Part shown: one piece after another, positions 36,566-45,691 of the stretch
How positions within the stretch are numbered: the first letter of the stretch is position 1
How the letters are laid out: every line of letters begins with the position of its first letter
NCBI RefSeq assembly: GCF_009688965.1
Contig: NZ_AP021875.1
Span: forward strand, 3,968,001 to 4,032,000
From: Desulfosarcina widdelii
Lineage (GTDB): Bacteria > Desulfobacterota > Desulfobacteria > Desulfobacterales > Desulfosarcinaceae
Direction: 5' to 3'
Length of the DNA stretch: 64,000 nt
Translations under genes and position numbers: made by a program
Notes under the pieces: model-generated
The model's database searches: none
What the model saw: the letters and a program-made list of their open reading frames with translations, nothing else
What the model was told of the DNA's origin: nothing

Positions 36566-36816
36566 GAGAGTATAGCCTGTTCAAACGTTGTCCGGCAGGT
36601 TGTTCGACCATAAGAAACAACCGCTCCCGTGTCTCTCCCGGAATGAAGGAACCTGCCACCGAATTCTGGAATCATCTTCCAGCTCAATGGGGGAGTCAGG
36701 CTCGGCATGATCCAGGAACATCGCCCCTTGCCCTTTTCGATTTTTATCTTAACTTCCACGATGTGGTACTTGAAACCCCGATCTTTTCATCATGACCGAT
36801 AGTATTGGAGTAGACC

Positions 36817-37887
36817 ATGTCAAAAGATAAACTTTTCCAACCCTTTCAGATCAAAAATCATACCCTGAAAAACCGAATTGGCGTGGCGCCGATGACCCGA
36901 ATGTCCGGCGACGAGACCAGCATCCCAAGAAAAGATGTACTGGATTTTCTGGTTCGCCGGGCCGAAAACGGGGCCGGGCTCGTGTATACCGAAGCGCTGG
37001 TCACCGATTACGAAAGTGCCCAAGGGTATCCCGGACAGGCAAGGATAGCCACCCAGCCCCAGATCGATGCCTGGAAGTCGGTGGTCCGGAAAATCCAGGA
37101 CGCCGGTTCCAAAGCCATTATCCAACTTTTCCACTGCGGCCGGATGGCCTGGCCTGAAATCAATCCGGCGAAGCGATCCATTGCCCCCAGCGCCATTGCT
37201 CCCAAACAGGACAATCCCCTCACGCAAAGCCCGTACCCGCTTCCCGAAGCAATGAGTCAATTCGATATTAACCACGTCATCAACGGGTTTGTCCAGAGTG
37301 TAAAGGGAGCGGTTGAGGCCGGCTTTGACGGCATTGAAATCCATGGCGCCCACGGCTACCTGATCAGCCAGTTTCTCTCCTCTTACAGCAACCAGCGGAC
37401 AGACGGGTATGGCGGATCGGTTGCCAACCGATTCCGGTTTGCCAGGGAAGTGATCAGGGCCGTCAAGGAGAATATCCCCGACGACCGAATGCTGCTATTC
37501 CGCATTTCCAACTGGGCGATTGCCGACATGGAAGTGTCCCTGTTTGCGGATCGGGAAGAATGGCAGGAATGCATCCACCTGCTGGACGAAGAACCCATCG
37601 ATGCGATTTCGGTATCGACCTATAATTTCAAGACCCCCGCCTTTGGTACGGACAAGAATATGGCCCAGCTCACCAGGGAAGTGACAAAACTGCCGCTTCT
37701 GATCTGCGGCAAAATTTTTGACCGCCAAACGGCAGATGCCGCCCTCGAAGACGCCGACATCGCCCTATCGGGAAAATCCATGCTGCTCAATCCCGATTTT
37801 GTGGAGGACCTTCGTCTGGGCAAAGAACTGAAGGTGTACTCCTCCGAAGCAGCGAATATTGCCTACACCCAGGAGCCGCTGCCGTAG
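36817..37887 (+). CDS. NADH:flavin oxidoreductase, old yellow enzyme family
   Basis: A 356-aa FMN TIM-barrel protein. LFQPFQIKNHTLKNRIGVAPMTR is the FMN-binding opening; the active-site pattern FDGIEIHGAHGYLISQFLSSYSNQRTDGYGGSVANRFRF is the strongest signature of the family and includes the substrate-binding H-x2-H-like region and FMN phosphate contacts. It lacks the C-terminal Fe-S/FAD domains of 2,4-dienoyl-CoA reductases, so it is a short OYE that reduces activated C=C bonds. Substrate unknown. SD GGAG at 7 nt; single gene. Confidence 0.92.
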   Translation: MSKDKLFQPFQIKNHTLKNRIGVAPMTRMSGDETSIPRKDVLDFLVRRAENGAGLVYTEALVTDYESAQGYPGQARIATQPQIDAWKSVVRKIQDAGSKAIIQLFHCGRMAWPEINPAKRSIAPSAIAPKQDNPLTQSPYPLPEAMSQFDINHVINGFVQSVKGAVEAGFDGIEIHGAHGYLISQFLSSYSNQRTDGYGGSVANRFRFAREVIRAVKENIPDDRMLLFRISNWAIADMEVSLFADREEWQECIHLLDEEPIDAISVSTYNFKTPAFGTDKNMAQLTREVTKLPLLICGKIFDRQTADAALEDADIALSGKSMLLNPDFVEDLRLGKELKVYSSEAANIAYTQEPLP

Positions 37888-37890
37888 CAA

Positions 37891-38469
37891 TCAAAGACCG
37901 CTCAAGAGCTGGCCGGCGGGACACTCGACAATAAAGCTGAGCGGCAGCTCATGTTTCTCTCCCGCGGATAATGCAGCCTGCCACTTGATTTTGGATTCAT
38001 CGTCCAGCGTGGCACCAGTCTTTTCGTCCTTGAACGACGGCGTGATCGCCTTTACCGAAATCTCCTTGTCCTGGGCAATGGGGAGCTGGTCGAAGACATC
38101 GATTTCGATATCTTTTTTACGGTTGTTGGTAATGCGAATCTGGTAGTCGAACTGCTCGCTGACGCGCTTGGGCATAAGGCCCTGGTTTTTATTGAAGCGC
38201 TTTAAAAATCGATGTTCAATGGCGACGCCTTCGTCGGCGCCGAGGGACACCTCCATATCCTGGCCCGGCATGACCAGAGAAAGCGCCGATACCGAAACAA
38301 ACGCATCGTCGAAGAAAATATTGGCCTTGCCCGGCAGGAGGGGAAAATCCGAATCGTTTTCGATCTTCGCCGTCAGATAGGCAAACTCTGACAATTTGGG
38401 TACTGTCGCATAGTGAGACGAAGCCGGGAACTCACGGCGCAGAATGGACACCCGGGTATCTAAACCCAA
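37891..38469 (-). pseudogene. C-terminal remnant of a DUF4139 (MuiA-like) protein
   Basis: The 192-codon frame matches only the C-terminal third of DUF4139 proteins: EFPASSHYATVPKLSEFAYLTAKI, NDSDFPLLPGKANIFFDDAFV, IEHRFLKRF, YQIRITNNRKKDIEIDVFDQLP and a closing SAGEKHELPLSFIVECP. Full-length relatives have several hundred more residues in front. Here the frame abuts the nifS stop codon at 38471 and has only a TTG start with no SD, so the 5' part has been lost, apparently by a rearrangement that brought the nifSU genes next to it. Probably not expressed as a functional protein. Confidence 0.72.
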
Positions 38470-38470
38470 A

Positions 38471-39640
38471 TCAGGCGAACTGCCCCTCCCGCCAGAAAGG
38501 CGACATCTGGCGCAGCCGCTCGATGATGGGGGGCATCTTGTCGATGATGAAGTCGATTTCTTCTTCGGTGTTGTAAATGCTCAGGGAAAAGCGGATGGAG
38601 CCGTGGGCCGCAGTGAAGGGCACCCCCATGGCCCGCAGCACGTGGGAAGGCTCCAGGGAACCGGAAGTACAGGCCGATCCGGATGAGGCACAGATGCCGT
38701 GCTGGTCCATGAGCAGCAAAATGGCCTCGCCCTCGATATATTCGAAGGCGATGCTGGTGGTGTTGGGCAGGCGGTTTTCCGGATCGCCGTTGACCATGCT
38801 GGCCGGCACCCGCTTGAGCAGTTCGCTTTCCAGCTTGTCGCGAAAGGCCCGCACGCGGCTGTTTTCCTCATCCATCCATTCGGTGGCCAGTTGGGCGGCA
38901 CGACCCAGCCCGATGATGGAGGCGGAATTCTCGGTTCCGGCCCGGCGGCCTCCCTCCTGATGCCCGCCCATGAGAAACGGAGCGAACTTGGTGCCCTTGC
39001 GCACGTAGAGCGCACCGATACCCTTGGGGGCATGCAGTTTGTGCCCGGAAAGGGACAGCATATCAATGGCCGAATCGCCCATGTCGATGGGGACCTTTCC
39101 CACCGCCTGGACCGCATCGGTGTGAAAGACGATGCCCCGCTGGCGCACCTTGCGGGCGATCTCCTCGACGGGAAAAATCGTTCCGGTCTCGTTGTTGGCC
39201 CACATGACGCTGACGATGGCCGTGTCGTCGGAAAGACGGTCATAGAGAAAATCCAGGTCCAGGCGACCCTGGCGATCCACCGGCACAAAGGTCGTTCGGT
39301 AGCCGATTTTTCCAAGATGCTCGACCAGGTTCTTCACCGCCGGATGCTCCACCCGGGTGGTGATGATGTGGCGCTTGTCCGGGTTGGACTGCAGGGCCGC
39401 ATGAATGGCGGTGCTGTCACTCTCCGTACCGCAGCTCGTGAAAACGATCTCTTCGGGCAAAGCCCCCAGCAGGCTGGCCACCTGCTCGCGGGCCGTCTTG
39501 AGTTTGGCGCCCACGCTGCCGCCGAAGGCATGCATGCTGGAGGGATTGCCATAAAAATCGGAAAAATAAGGCGTCATCGCCTCGACCACCTCGGGTGCGA
39601 CCCGGGTGGTGGCATTGTTGTCAACATAGACGGTTTCCAT
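38471..39640 (-). CDS. nifS: cysteine desulfurase, NifS type
   Basis: 389 aa, PLP enzyme taking sulfur from cysteine for Fe-S clusters. The PLP lysine is in LSLSGHKLHAPKGIGALY, the PLP-stacking His in TTRVEHPAV, and the mobile loop with catalytic Cys is ASSGSACTSGS. YVDNNATTRV is the NifS/IscS start. Starts at ATG 39640, 3 nt after the nifU stop, so the two are one operon. There is no iscR or other nif gene nearby; a housekeeping NIF-type system, as in many anaerobes, is likely. Confidence 0.95.
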   Translation of the reverse strand: METVYVDNNATTRVAPEVVEAMTPYFSDFYGNPSSMHAFGGSVGAKLKTAREQVASLLGALPEEIVFTSCGTESDSTAIHAALQSNPDKRHIITTRVEHPAVKNLVEHLGKIGYRTTFVPVDRQGRLDLDFLYDRLSDDTAIVSVMWANNETGTIFPVEEIARKVRQRGIVFHTDAVQAVGKVPIDMGDSAIDMLSLSGHKLHAPKGIGALYVRKGTKFAPFLMGGHQEGGRRAGTENSASIIGLGRAAQLATEWMDEENSRVRAFRDKLESELLKRVPASMVNGDPENRLPNTTSIAFEYIEGEAILLLMDQHGICASSGSACTSGSLEPSHVLRAMGVPFTAAHGSIRFSLSIYNTEEEIDFIIDKMPPIIERLRQMSPFWREGQFA

Positions 39641-39643
39641 CGG

Positions 39644-40468
39644 CTACACCTCCTCGACGACCAGTTCCTGGGAGACCAGTTCCTTGAGCTTGGATTCCAC
39701 GTAATGCTTCAGGGTGATCTCGGATTTGCTGCACGAGGCACAGGTACCCCGCAGTTTGACCAGCACACGGTTGCCGTCCACGTCCACCAGCTCGATATCG
39801 CCGCCGTCCTGGTTCAGGGCCGGTTTGATCTCCCGATCCAGGGTGGCATCGATCATCTTGATCTTCTGGATGTTGGTCAGCGCTTCCGGTTTTTTTGCCG
39901 CTTTGGGCGTGTTTCCCAGCACATCGTCGATGATGAACTGGATTTTATCGTGGCAGTGGCCGCATCCGCCGCCGGCCTTGACGTAATCGGTCACTTCGTC
40001 GATGGTTACCAGCCCGTTCTCCTTCACGGCCCGCTCGATCTGTTTGTCGGTCACCCCGAAACACTCGCAGACGATTTCGCCATCGATCTTCTTCTCCGCT
40101 TCCCCGCGGTAGTAAGCGATGGCCTTTTCCATGGCGTCCCGGCCCATGACCGAGCAGTGCATCTTTTCCTTGGGCAGGCCGCCCAGATAGTCGGCGATGT
40201 CCTCATTGGTCACCTTGGCGGCCTCATCCAGGGTGAGCCCCTTGATCATCTCGGTCAGGGCCGACGAGGAGGCGATGGCGCTGGCGCATCCGAAGGTCTG
40301 AAATTTGGCGTCGGCGATGCGCTCGTTTTCATCCAGCTTGAAGGTCAGTTTAAGGGCGTCGCCGCAGGCCAGGGAGCCAACCTCGCCGATCCCATCGAAA
40401 TCGTCGATGAATCCCACGTTCCTCGGGTTGAGAAAATGATCCTTGGTTTTATCCGTATAATCCCACAT
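39644..40468 (-). CDS. nifU: Fe-S cluster scaffold NifU (three-domain)
   Basis: 274 aa. IscU-like N-terminal domain (about 1-125; scaffold Cys in SLACGDAL, FGCASAIASSSALTE and MHCSVMG), a central BFD-like [2Fe-2S] domain (about 130-185; CECFGVT and GGCGHCH) and a C-terminal NifU domain (about 200-274; CASC). This full-length form is typical of NIF systems. ATG 40468 has AGGAGG at 5 nt, which decides the start. Works with NifS downstream. Confidence 0.96.
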   Translation of the reverse strand: MWDYTDKTKDHFLNPRNVGFIDDFDGIGEVGSLACGDALKLTFKLDENERIADAKFQTFGCASAIASSSALTEMIKGLTLDEAAKVTNEDIADYLGGLPKEKMHCSVMGRDAMEKAIAYYRGEAEKKIDGEIVCECFGVTDKQIERAVKENGLVTIDEVTDYVKAGGGCGHCHDKIQFIIDDVLGNTPKAAKKPEALTNIQKIKMIDATLDREIKPALNQDGGDIELVDVDGNRVLVKLRGTCASCSKSEITLKHYVESKLKELVSQELVVEEV

Positions 40469-40635
40469 GGTGTCCTCCTGAAAAGAGGGTGTTGTCAATT
40501 CGGTTTTAGCGAAAAGCCGCACCTGTTCGTTATGCTTGGTTTATCATAAGCATGATCCGGCAAAAAAAAAGTCGTGACCCTTCGCTTTTTCTATGCCAAA
40601 ATTAAAGTTAATGGTTTCGCGGAAAGTACCAAACT

Positions 40636-40708
40636 CGTCATGCCGGACTTGATCCGACATCCAGAACGTATTGAAATAAATGGATTCCCACCTTCGCGAG
40701 AATGACAC
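40636..40708. repeat. dispersed palindromic repeat, family A (copy 4)
   Basis: CGTCATGCCGGACTTGATCC at the left, identical to copy 1 over these 20 bases, with right end GGATTCCCACCTTCGCGAGA then ATGACA. Confidence 0.8.
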
Positions 40709-40820
40709 GTCTGGTCGGTTTTTGCGAGACTGTCAAGTTTTCCCGAAAAACTGACTTTTCTATTTTTTTCGTACCCGTTCATGGGGTTGAAATGCCCAAT
40801 GTGCTGCAACTGCCTGACCC

Positions 40821-40929
40821 GTAAGCGTTCACAGGGTGCCGCAGATGTGAGGCGCCGGGCACGCCGACGGTTTGGTCAACCTTCAAGTTCCCGGGAACAA
40901 AATAGATGCGGTACCCTGTGAACGCTTAC
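40821..40929. repeat. 109-bp element with 23-bp terminal inverted repeats (family E)
   Basis: The ends begin GTAAGCGTTCACAGGGT and finish ACCCTGTGAACGCTTAC; across 23 bp the two arms differ at one base. The 63-bp interior has no ORF. A T tract follows the right arm, so it may terminate plus-strand transcription. MITE-like form, without visible target duplication. Confidence 0.72.
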
Positions 40930-40979
40930 TTTTTTTCTTTTCAGCCCTGCTTTTGTGATCGCAATCAGAGGAGGCCCCC

Positions 40980-41831
40980 ATGAACCTTAGAAAATCCGTC
41001 TTTTCCGGAAGCTGGTATCCGGCCGACGCCCGGGCCTGCGAAGACCAGATCAAGGATTTCCTCGAAGAGGGGAAAGACCGATCGACGAGCCTGCCCGGTC
41101 CGGTCGGCGGCATCGTTCCCCATGCCGGCTGGTACTTTTCCGGAAGCATTGCCTGCAATGTGATCCACCAGGTGGCCAAAGCCACAACCCCCGATGTGGT
41201 AGTCGTGTTCGGCATGCATATGCATTCCAGTTCCCCGCGCGTCATCATGCCTGAAGGGGAATGGGAGACCCCATTCGGCCCCCTGGCCGTGGAAACTGCG
41301 CTGGCCGATGAAATCACCCGTCAATACGACTTTCAGTTGGAAAGCCCCACCCGCTTCAACCAGGACAACACCATCGAACTGCAGATGCCCTTCATCCGCT
41401 ACTTTTTCAAAGATGTGAAGGTGGTGGCCATGGGCGTGCCGCCCACCCAGGAAACCCTGGCGCTGGCCGAATCGGTCGTGGAAATCTCCAGAAACCTGAA
41501 CTTGAGCATTGCCGTCATCGGCTCAACAGACCTGACCCATTACGGGCCCAACTACGGATTCACATCCAAGGGACATGGCGCCAAAGCGGTGGATTGGGTC
41601 CGCAATGAAAACGACAGGAGCGTCATCGACGCCATGATTCGCATGGATGCCCAGGCGGTTCTGCGGGAAGGGCAGAAAAAGAGCAATGCCTGCTGCTGCG
41701 GAGCTGCGGCGGCAGCCATCACCGCGGGCAGAGCCCTGGGTGCCGAAAAGGCCGAGGAACTGATCTACGCCACCAGCTATGACAAGAGTCCGGGGGATAG
41801 TTTTGTGGGGTATGTGGGGATATTGTTTTAA
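40980..41831 (+). CDS. MEMO1-family (AmmeMemoRadiSam system B-like) protein
   Basis: 283 aa. Recognisable MEMO blocks: RKSVFSGSWYPAD, GGIVPHAGWYFSGSIA with the first conserved His, VFGMHMHSS, and SDLTHYG-like GSTDLTHYGPNYGF; the Cys-rich NACCCGAAAAAITAGRALGA corresponds to the region with the conserved Cys. The metal-type triad (His, His, Cys) therefore appears complete. The AMMECR1 and radical-SAM partners that define the AmmeMemoRadiSam system are not adjacent. SD GAGGAGG. Ends 1 nt before the convergent pncB stop. Biochemical role unknown. Confidence 0.85.
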   Translation: MNLRKSVFSGSWYPADARACEDQIKDFLEEGKDRSTSLPGPVGGIVPHAGWYFSGSIACNVIHQVAKATTPDVVVVFGMHMHSSSPRVIMPEGEWETPFGPLAVETALADEITRQYDFQLESPTRFNQDNTIELQMPFIRYFFKDVKVVAMGVPPTQETLALAESVVEISRNLNLSIAVIGSTDLTHYGPNYGFTSKGHGAKAVDWVRNENDRSVIDAMIRMDAQAVLREGQKKSNACCCGAAAAAITAGRALGAEKAEELIYATSYDKSPGDSFVGYVGILF

Positions 41832-41832
41832 T

Positions 41833-43161
41833 TCAACACTGATTTTGTAACTCAACCAACCGTTCGCTCGAAGCAACCGGATATTTCTCCGGATTTCTCA
41901 ATTTCTTGGTTTTATCGTCCAATCGGTTGAAATTATCCGCGAATCGCTGGCGAATCTGTTCCAATGTGGGCCTCGGACCAACCGACCGTCCATTTTCCAT
42001 CGCCGGTAAAAGCAATGGAACCGCGTCCTCCATCGATTCTTCGCGCAGGCCGATGATATCCACCTGAAAACAGCGATCTTCTGCCATTTTACGAAAGACC
42101 TGTTTTTCCCCGGCCAGGGTCACCTTGCCCGCGCTGGTCTTGCGCACATTCCGGTCCCCCATTCTCACCATTTTGTAAACCATGTCCAGGTAGGGGGCAT
42201 CGGACGAGACGCCCATGCGCGTTCCCACACCGAAAGCATCGATGCGGGCACCTTCGGCAATCAGGCGCTCCAGTTCGTATTCGTCGAATCCGCTGCTGGC
42301 GAAAATCTTCACCTCCGGCAGGCCGGCTTCGTCCAGAATGCTTCTGACCTGTCGGCTGAGGGCCACCATGTCCCCGCTGTCCAGGCGAACCCCCGTCAAC
42401 GCCTGTCCTTTTTGCTTCATGCGCTTACCCACCGCGGCGGCCTTTTCGGCTCCGGCGATGGTATCATAGGTATCGATGAGAAAAACGGCCGCTTTTGGAA
42501 ACAGCTCGGCGTAGGCTTCGAAGGCCTCGGTTTCAGATTCGAAAGCGGTGACGAAGCTGTGGGCCATGGTACCCGAGGTCGGGATACCCCAGATCTTGCC
42601 GGCCAGCACATTGCTGGTACTCGCAAACCCGGCGATGTAACTGGACCGGGCCACGGTCATGCCGGCATGGATGCCCTGGGTCCGGCGCAGGGAGAAATCG
42701 ATGAGGGGCCGGCCGGCGGCGGCATGAACACACCGCGATGCCTTGGTGGCCAGCATACTGGCCACGCCCACGGTATTGATCAAAAAAGTTTCCAGGAGTT
42801 GGGCTTCGATCAGGGGCGCCGACACCTCCAGCACCGGCTCATCGGCGAAAAAAATCTCCCCTTCGGCCATGGCCCGAACATCGCCTGTGAAACGCAGCGT
42901 CGCCAGGTGGGCCAGAAATTCGCGCTTGAAAAGTCCGGTTTGCGTCAACCATTCGATCTCACGATCACTGAATTGAAAGCGGGTCAGGGCATCCACGACA
43001 GCCTGGAGGCCACAGGCCACGAAGTAGCTCCGCTTGGGGTGGTCGCGGACAAACAAGGAAAAGGTGGCCGTCTCGTCCAGCCCCCGGTCGAAATAGCCGG
43101 CGGCCATGGTCAATTCATAGAGATCGGTAAACAGGGGGCCGGGAAATTCGGAGAAACTCAT
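41833..43161 (-). CDS. pncB: nicotinate phosphoribosyltransferase
   Basis: 442 aa, joining nicotinate and PRPP to nicotinate mononucleotide with ATP hydrolysis. GPLFTDLYELTMAAGYF is the standard N-terminus, FSLRRTQG and GTMAHSFV are active-site blocks (the His in GTMAHS is the phosphorylated residue in this family), and VRLDSGDM binds the phosphoribosyl group. The ATG overlaps the pncA stop (ATGA), so nicotinamide from PncA is passed on in one operon. Confidence 0.95.
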   Translation of the reverse strand: MSFSEFPGPLFTDLYELTMAAGYFDRGLDETATFSLFVRDHPKRSYFVACGLQAVVDALTRFQFSDREIEWLTQTGLFKREFLAHLATLRFTGDVRAMAEGEIFFADEPVLEVSAPLIEAQLLETFLINTVGVASMLATKASRCVHAAAGRPLIDFSLRRTQGIHAGMTVARSSYIAGFASTSNVLAGKIWGIPTSGTMAHSFVTAFESETEAFEAYAELFPKAAVFLIDTYDTIAGAEKAAAVGKRMKQKGQALTGVRLDSGDMVALSRQVRSILDEAGLPEVKIFASSGFDEYELERLIAEGARIDAFGVGTRMGVSSDAPYLDMVYKMVRMGDRNVRKTSAGKVTLAGEKQVFRKMAEDRCFQVDIIGLREESMEDAVPLLLPAMENGRSVGPRPTLEQIRQRFADNFNRLDDKTKKLRNPEKYPVASSERLVELQNQC

Positions 43162-43679
43162 TGGATACGGGCTCCATACAAACGCTCCATCCGCTGCAGC
43201 GCAAATCGGTGCGCCTCGTCGTCAAAATCGGCTACCCCGGCGGAAGGCACCGTGGTATGGTAGTCCCGGTTGGCCAGCCCGCCGACGGTATCCATCACGC
43301 AGATCGAGGTGCAGACCCCCACCACTTCCACCTCTTCGGGTCCGAATGCGGCCAGGATTTTCTCCAGGTCGGTTCCATAAAAGCCGCTGTAGCGGGTTTT
43401 GGGCAGCACATGCTCCCCATCGTTGGGCGTCAGTTCGTCGATGATGCAGCTGCCCCAGGTGCCGGCCACGCAGTGTTTGGGGAACTTCTCGAACTCGAGG
43501 TCATCCTCCGAATGGGCGTCCTGAAGGAAAATCACCAGACTGCCCGCCTGCCGATGGGCTTCCAATCGCCGGCGCACAAAAGGAACGATATCCCGAGCGG
43601 CCTGCCCGCTGTACAATGCCCCTTTTTCGTCGATAAAGTCGTTAAGCATATCGACGACGATCAATGCCGATTTGACCAT
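43158..43679 (-). CDS. pncA: nicotinamidase (isochorismatase family)
   Basis: 173 aa. Catalytic triad positions: Asp in LIVVDMLNDF, Lys in HVLPKTRYSGFYGT and Cys in VVGVCTSICVMDTV. Metal-binding His/Asp in LQDAHSEDD. It deaminates nicotinamide to nicotinate; assignment as PncA rests on overlap with pncB rather than on specificity residues. ATG 43679 follows AGGCGG at 6 nt; the frame is open 26 codons further. Confidence 0.87.
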   Translation of the reverse strand: MVKSALIVVDMLNDFIDEKGALYSGQAARDIVPFVRRRLEAHRQAGSLVIFLQDAHSEDDLEFEKFPKHCVAGTWGSCIIDELTPNDGEHVLPKTRYSGFYGTDLEKILAAFGPEEVEVVGVCTSICVMDTVGGLANRDYHTTVPSAGVADFDDEAHRFALQRMERLYGARIQ

Positions 43680-43725
43680 GTAGATCCGCCTTTCCGGGCC
43701 CGTTGCGGCCCGACGTGATAAACCC

Positions 43726-43766
43726 ACCATAATCCTGAAACATTCGTTTGTAAACATCAGGATTAT
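43726..43766 (-). promoter_or_regulatory. promoter and palindromic operator of pncAB
   Basis: On the minus strand TTTACA (43754-43749), 17-nt spacer, TATGGT (43731-43726). The promoter is overlapped by an inverted repeat: ATAATCCTGA (43729-43738) and TCAGGATTAT (43757-43766), perfect 10-bp arms. Fits repression by an NAD-related regulator; identity unknown. The remaining 43767-44015 shows nothing beyond a spacer before the permease gene. Confidence 0.5.
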
Positions 43767-44015
43767 TTATGAATCATCAAAAAGACCGGACCGGCCGACA
43801 GAAGGAGCGTTCTGACGATTGATTAACTCACGCTCGGCTGGTAATAGACGTCGAATGATGGAACCCCCGGCTTGCGGATTCTGTAACGGGTCGAGAATAC
43901 GCCAACAATCCAAGATAACGCGGATACCGAAAAAATTGAGTTGTCGGAAATTTTGCTCAATCTTGCTGACAGGGTCCGTTAACAGCCCTAAGGCTTCAAG
44001 GATATACGTGAACCC

Positions 44016-45227
44016 ATGTCCATAACCCTTTTCCTGATCACCTATGTCGGCATCGCATTAGGCAAGGTCCCGGGGCTGGCTATCGACCGGGTGGGCATTG
44101 CCCTGCTGGGTGCCATCGCCATGGTCGGATTCGGTGTGCTGTCCACCCAGGACGCACTCCAGGCCATCGACCTGCCCACGATCCTGCTGCTTTACTCGCT
44201 GATGATCATCTCCGCCCAGCTGCGTCTCGGCGGATTCTACACCTGGTCGGCTTCGCGGATTTTGCCGCTGTTGACGCGACCCAAGCGGTTTTTATCGGCT
44301 CTGATGGCAGTCAGCGCCGTTTTGTCCGCCCTTCTGGCAAACGATATCGTCTGCTTCGCGTTCACCCCCGTGCTGACGGTCGCCCTGATCAGATCGGGCA
44401 TGAACCCCCTGCCTTTTCTGTTGGGCTTGGCGATCTCCAGCAACATCGGCTCGGCGGCCACCATTATCGGCAACCCGCAGAACATGCTCATCGGGCAGGT
44501 CGGCCAGCTGGAATTCGGCCGATTCATCGCCTGGTGCACACCACCTGCACTGATCTCGCTGACGGGCGGATACCTGATGCTGCTCTGGCTTTGTCGGGAT
44601 AAAATGACCATTGGGAAAACGCAACCCGTCAAGGCCGATCAAAACGCCTGGCCTGACTTCAATGCCTGGCAAAGCGCCAAAGGCATCGGCGCCGTGGTGC
44701 TTCTCGTGTTCCTTTTCTTCACGCCGGTCCCCCGCGAAGTGTCTGCCATTGCCATCGCCGGCATCCTGCTTTGCAGTCGCAAGATGAAAACCCGGGACAT
44801 CCTGGGACTGGTGGACTGGCACCTGATCACCCTGTTCTGTGCGCTCTTCATCGTCATTCACGGCCTCGTGCATGCATACGATCTGCGCATCGTGGTGGAT
44901 CGGCTCACCGGATGGGGAGTGAATCTTGGCAACAGTGCCACGTTGACCGGCCTGACGGCCGTGCTGAGCAATCTCTTCAGCAATGTGCCCGCCGTCATGC
45001 TGCTGGTTCCTTTCATGGATCCGATCGATCCACGACAGTGGTATACGCTGGCACTTGCCAGTACCTTTGCCGGCAACCTCTTCGTGCTGGGCAGTATTGC
45101 CAATCTCATCGTCATCGAACAGGCATCCCGCCTGGGCGTCCGCATCTCTTTCAAGGACCATGCGCGGGTGGGCGTGCCGGTGACCCTGGTATCATTGATC
45201 GTTCTGGTTGGTTGGGGTATAATTTGA
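44016..45227 (+). CDS. anion permease of the ArsB/NhaD (SLC13-like) superfamily
   Basis: 403 aa with about ten hydrophobic helices in two inverted halves. The half-repeat signatures are ALLANDIVCFAFTPVL with GLAISSNIGSAATIIGNPQNM, and AVLSNLFSNVPAVMLL with LASTFAGNLFVLGSIANLIV, i.e. paired N-D/N-V and SN-G-A-T-x-GNP motifs of ion-transporter superfamily permeases. Members export arsenite or take up carboxylates or exchange Na+ and H+. The conserved SSNIGSAATIIGNP is closest to the arsenite/Na+ group; the substrate is not determined. Monocistronic or leading to the next small gene (94-nt gap). Confidence 0.82.
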   Translation: MSITLFLITYVGIALGKVPGLAIDRVGIALLGAIAMVGFGVLSTQDALQAIDLPTILLLYSLMIISAQLRLGGFYTWSASRILPLLTRPKRFLSALMAVSAVLSALLANDIVCFAFTPVLTVALIRSGMNPLPFLLGLAISSNIGSAATIIGNPQNMLIGQVGQLEFGRFIAWCTPPALISLTGGYLMLLWLCRDKMTIGKTQPVKADQNAWPDFNAWQSAKGIGAVVLLVFLFFTPVPREVSAIAIAGILLCSRKMKTRDILGLVDWHLITLFCALFIVIHGLVHAYDLRIVVDRLTGWGVNLGNSATLTGLTAVLSNLFSNVPAVMLLVPFMDPIDPRQWYTLALASTFAGNLFVLGSIANLIVIEQASRLGVRISFKDHARVGVPVTLVSLIVLVGWGII

Positions 45228-45321
45228 CAGGTTTGTCCAACGCAGGGCGGCGCCGGGTTCCGGGATTAACCGCATCCAAAACCGCAAACGGAAAGCTCTT
45301 TGGAGAAAGGAGATCGAAGCC

Positions 45322-45690
45322 ATGAAATACATCGTCTATCTGCTGGGATTGTTGTGGATCGCCGCCGGCACCGCTGCCATCCTCTACACCGAGGACTACA
45401 AGGCCTTCCTTAAAGGCGCTATGGAGAAGCTGGACCGTTGGGTACTGGCTCTGATTCCGGCCGTTTTCGGCCTGCTTTTGCTGGTTGCCGCCTCTTCGAC
45501 CACCCACGCCTGGTTTATCGGAGTGATCGGCGTACTCGGCATTGCCAAGGGGGTGCTGATCTACTTCAATCCCGCCGGACTGTTCGAAATTAGCAGAGAC
45601 TGGCTTTATGGGCTGTCCGACCTGGGATATCGGTTGATGGGCATTATCGCCCTAGTGTTGGGGACCGTGGTGATCTCCTGGATTCAATAA
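45322..45690 (+). CDS. small four-helix membrane protein of unknown function
   Basis: 122 aa, strong SD (AAGGAG, 9 nt). Four hydrophobic segments: IVYLLGLLWIAAGTAAIL, VLALIPAVFGLLLLVAAS, AWFIGVIGVLGIAKGVLIYF and LGYRLMGIIALVLGTVVISW. No motif recognised. A repeat element starts immediately after the stop codon. Confidence 0.68.
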   Translation: MKYIVYLLGLLWIAAGTAAILYTEDYKAFLKGAMEKLDRWVLALIPAVFGLLLLVAASSTTHAWFIGVIGVLGIAKGVLIYFNPAGLFEISRDWLYGLSDLGYRLMGIIALVLGTVVISWIQ

Positions 45691-45691
45691 G

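Noticed and set aside
36559..36759. 66-codon minus-strand frame between hypB and the old-yellow-enzyme gene
   Set aside because: No SD, no recognisable pattern; overlaps the hypAB terminator region.
38699..40549. 616-codon plus-strand frame across nifS and nifU
   Set aside because: Antisense shadow of two well-identified genes; composition and absence of signals as above.
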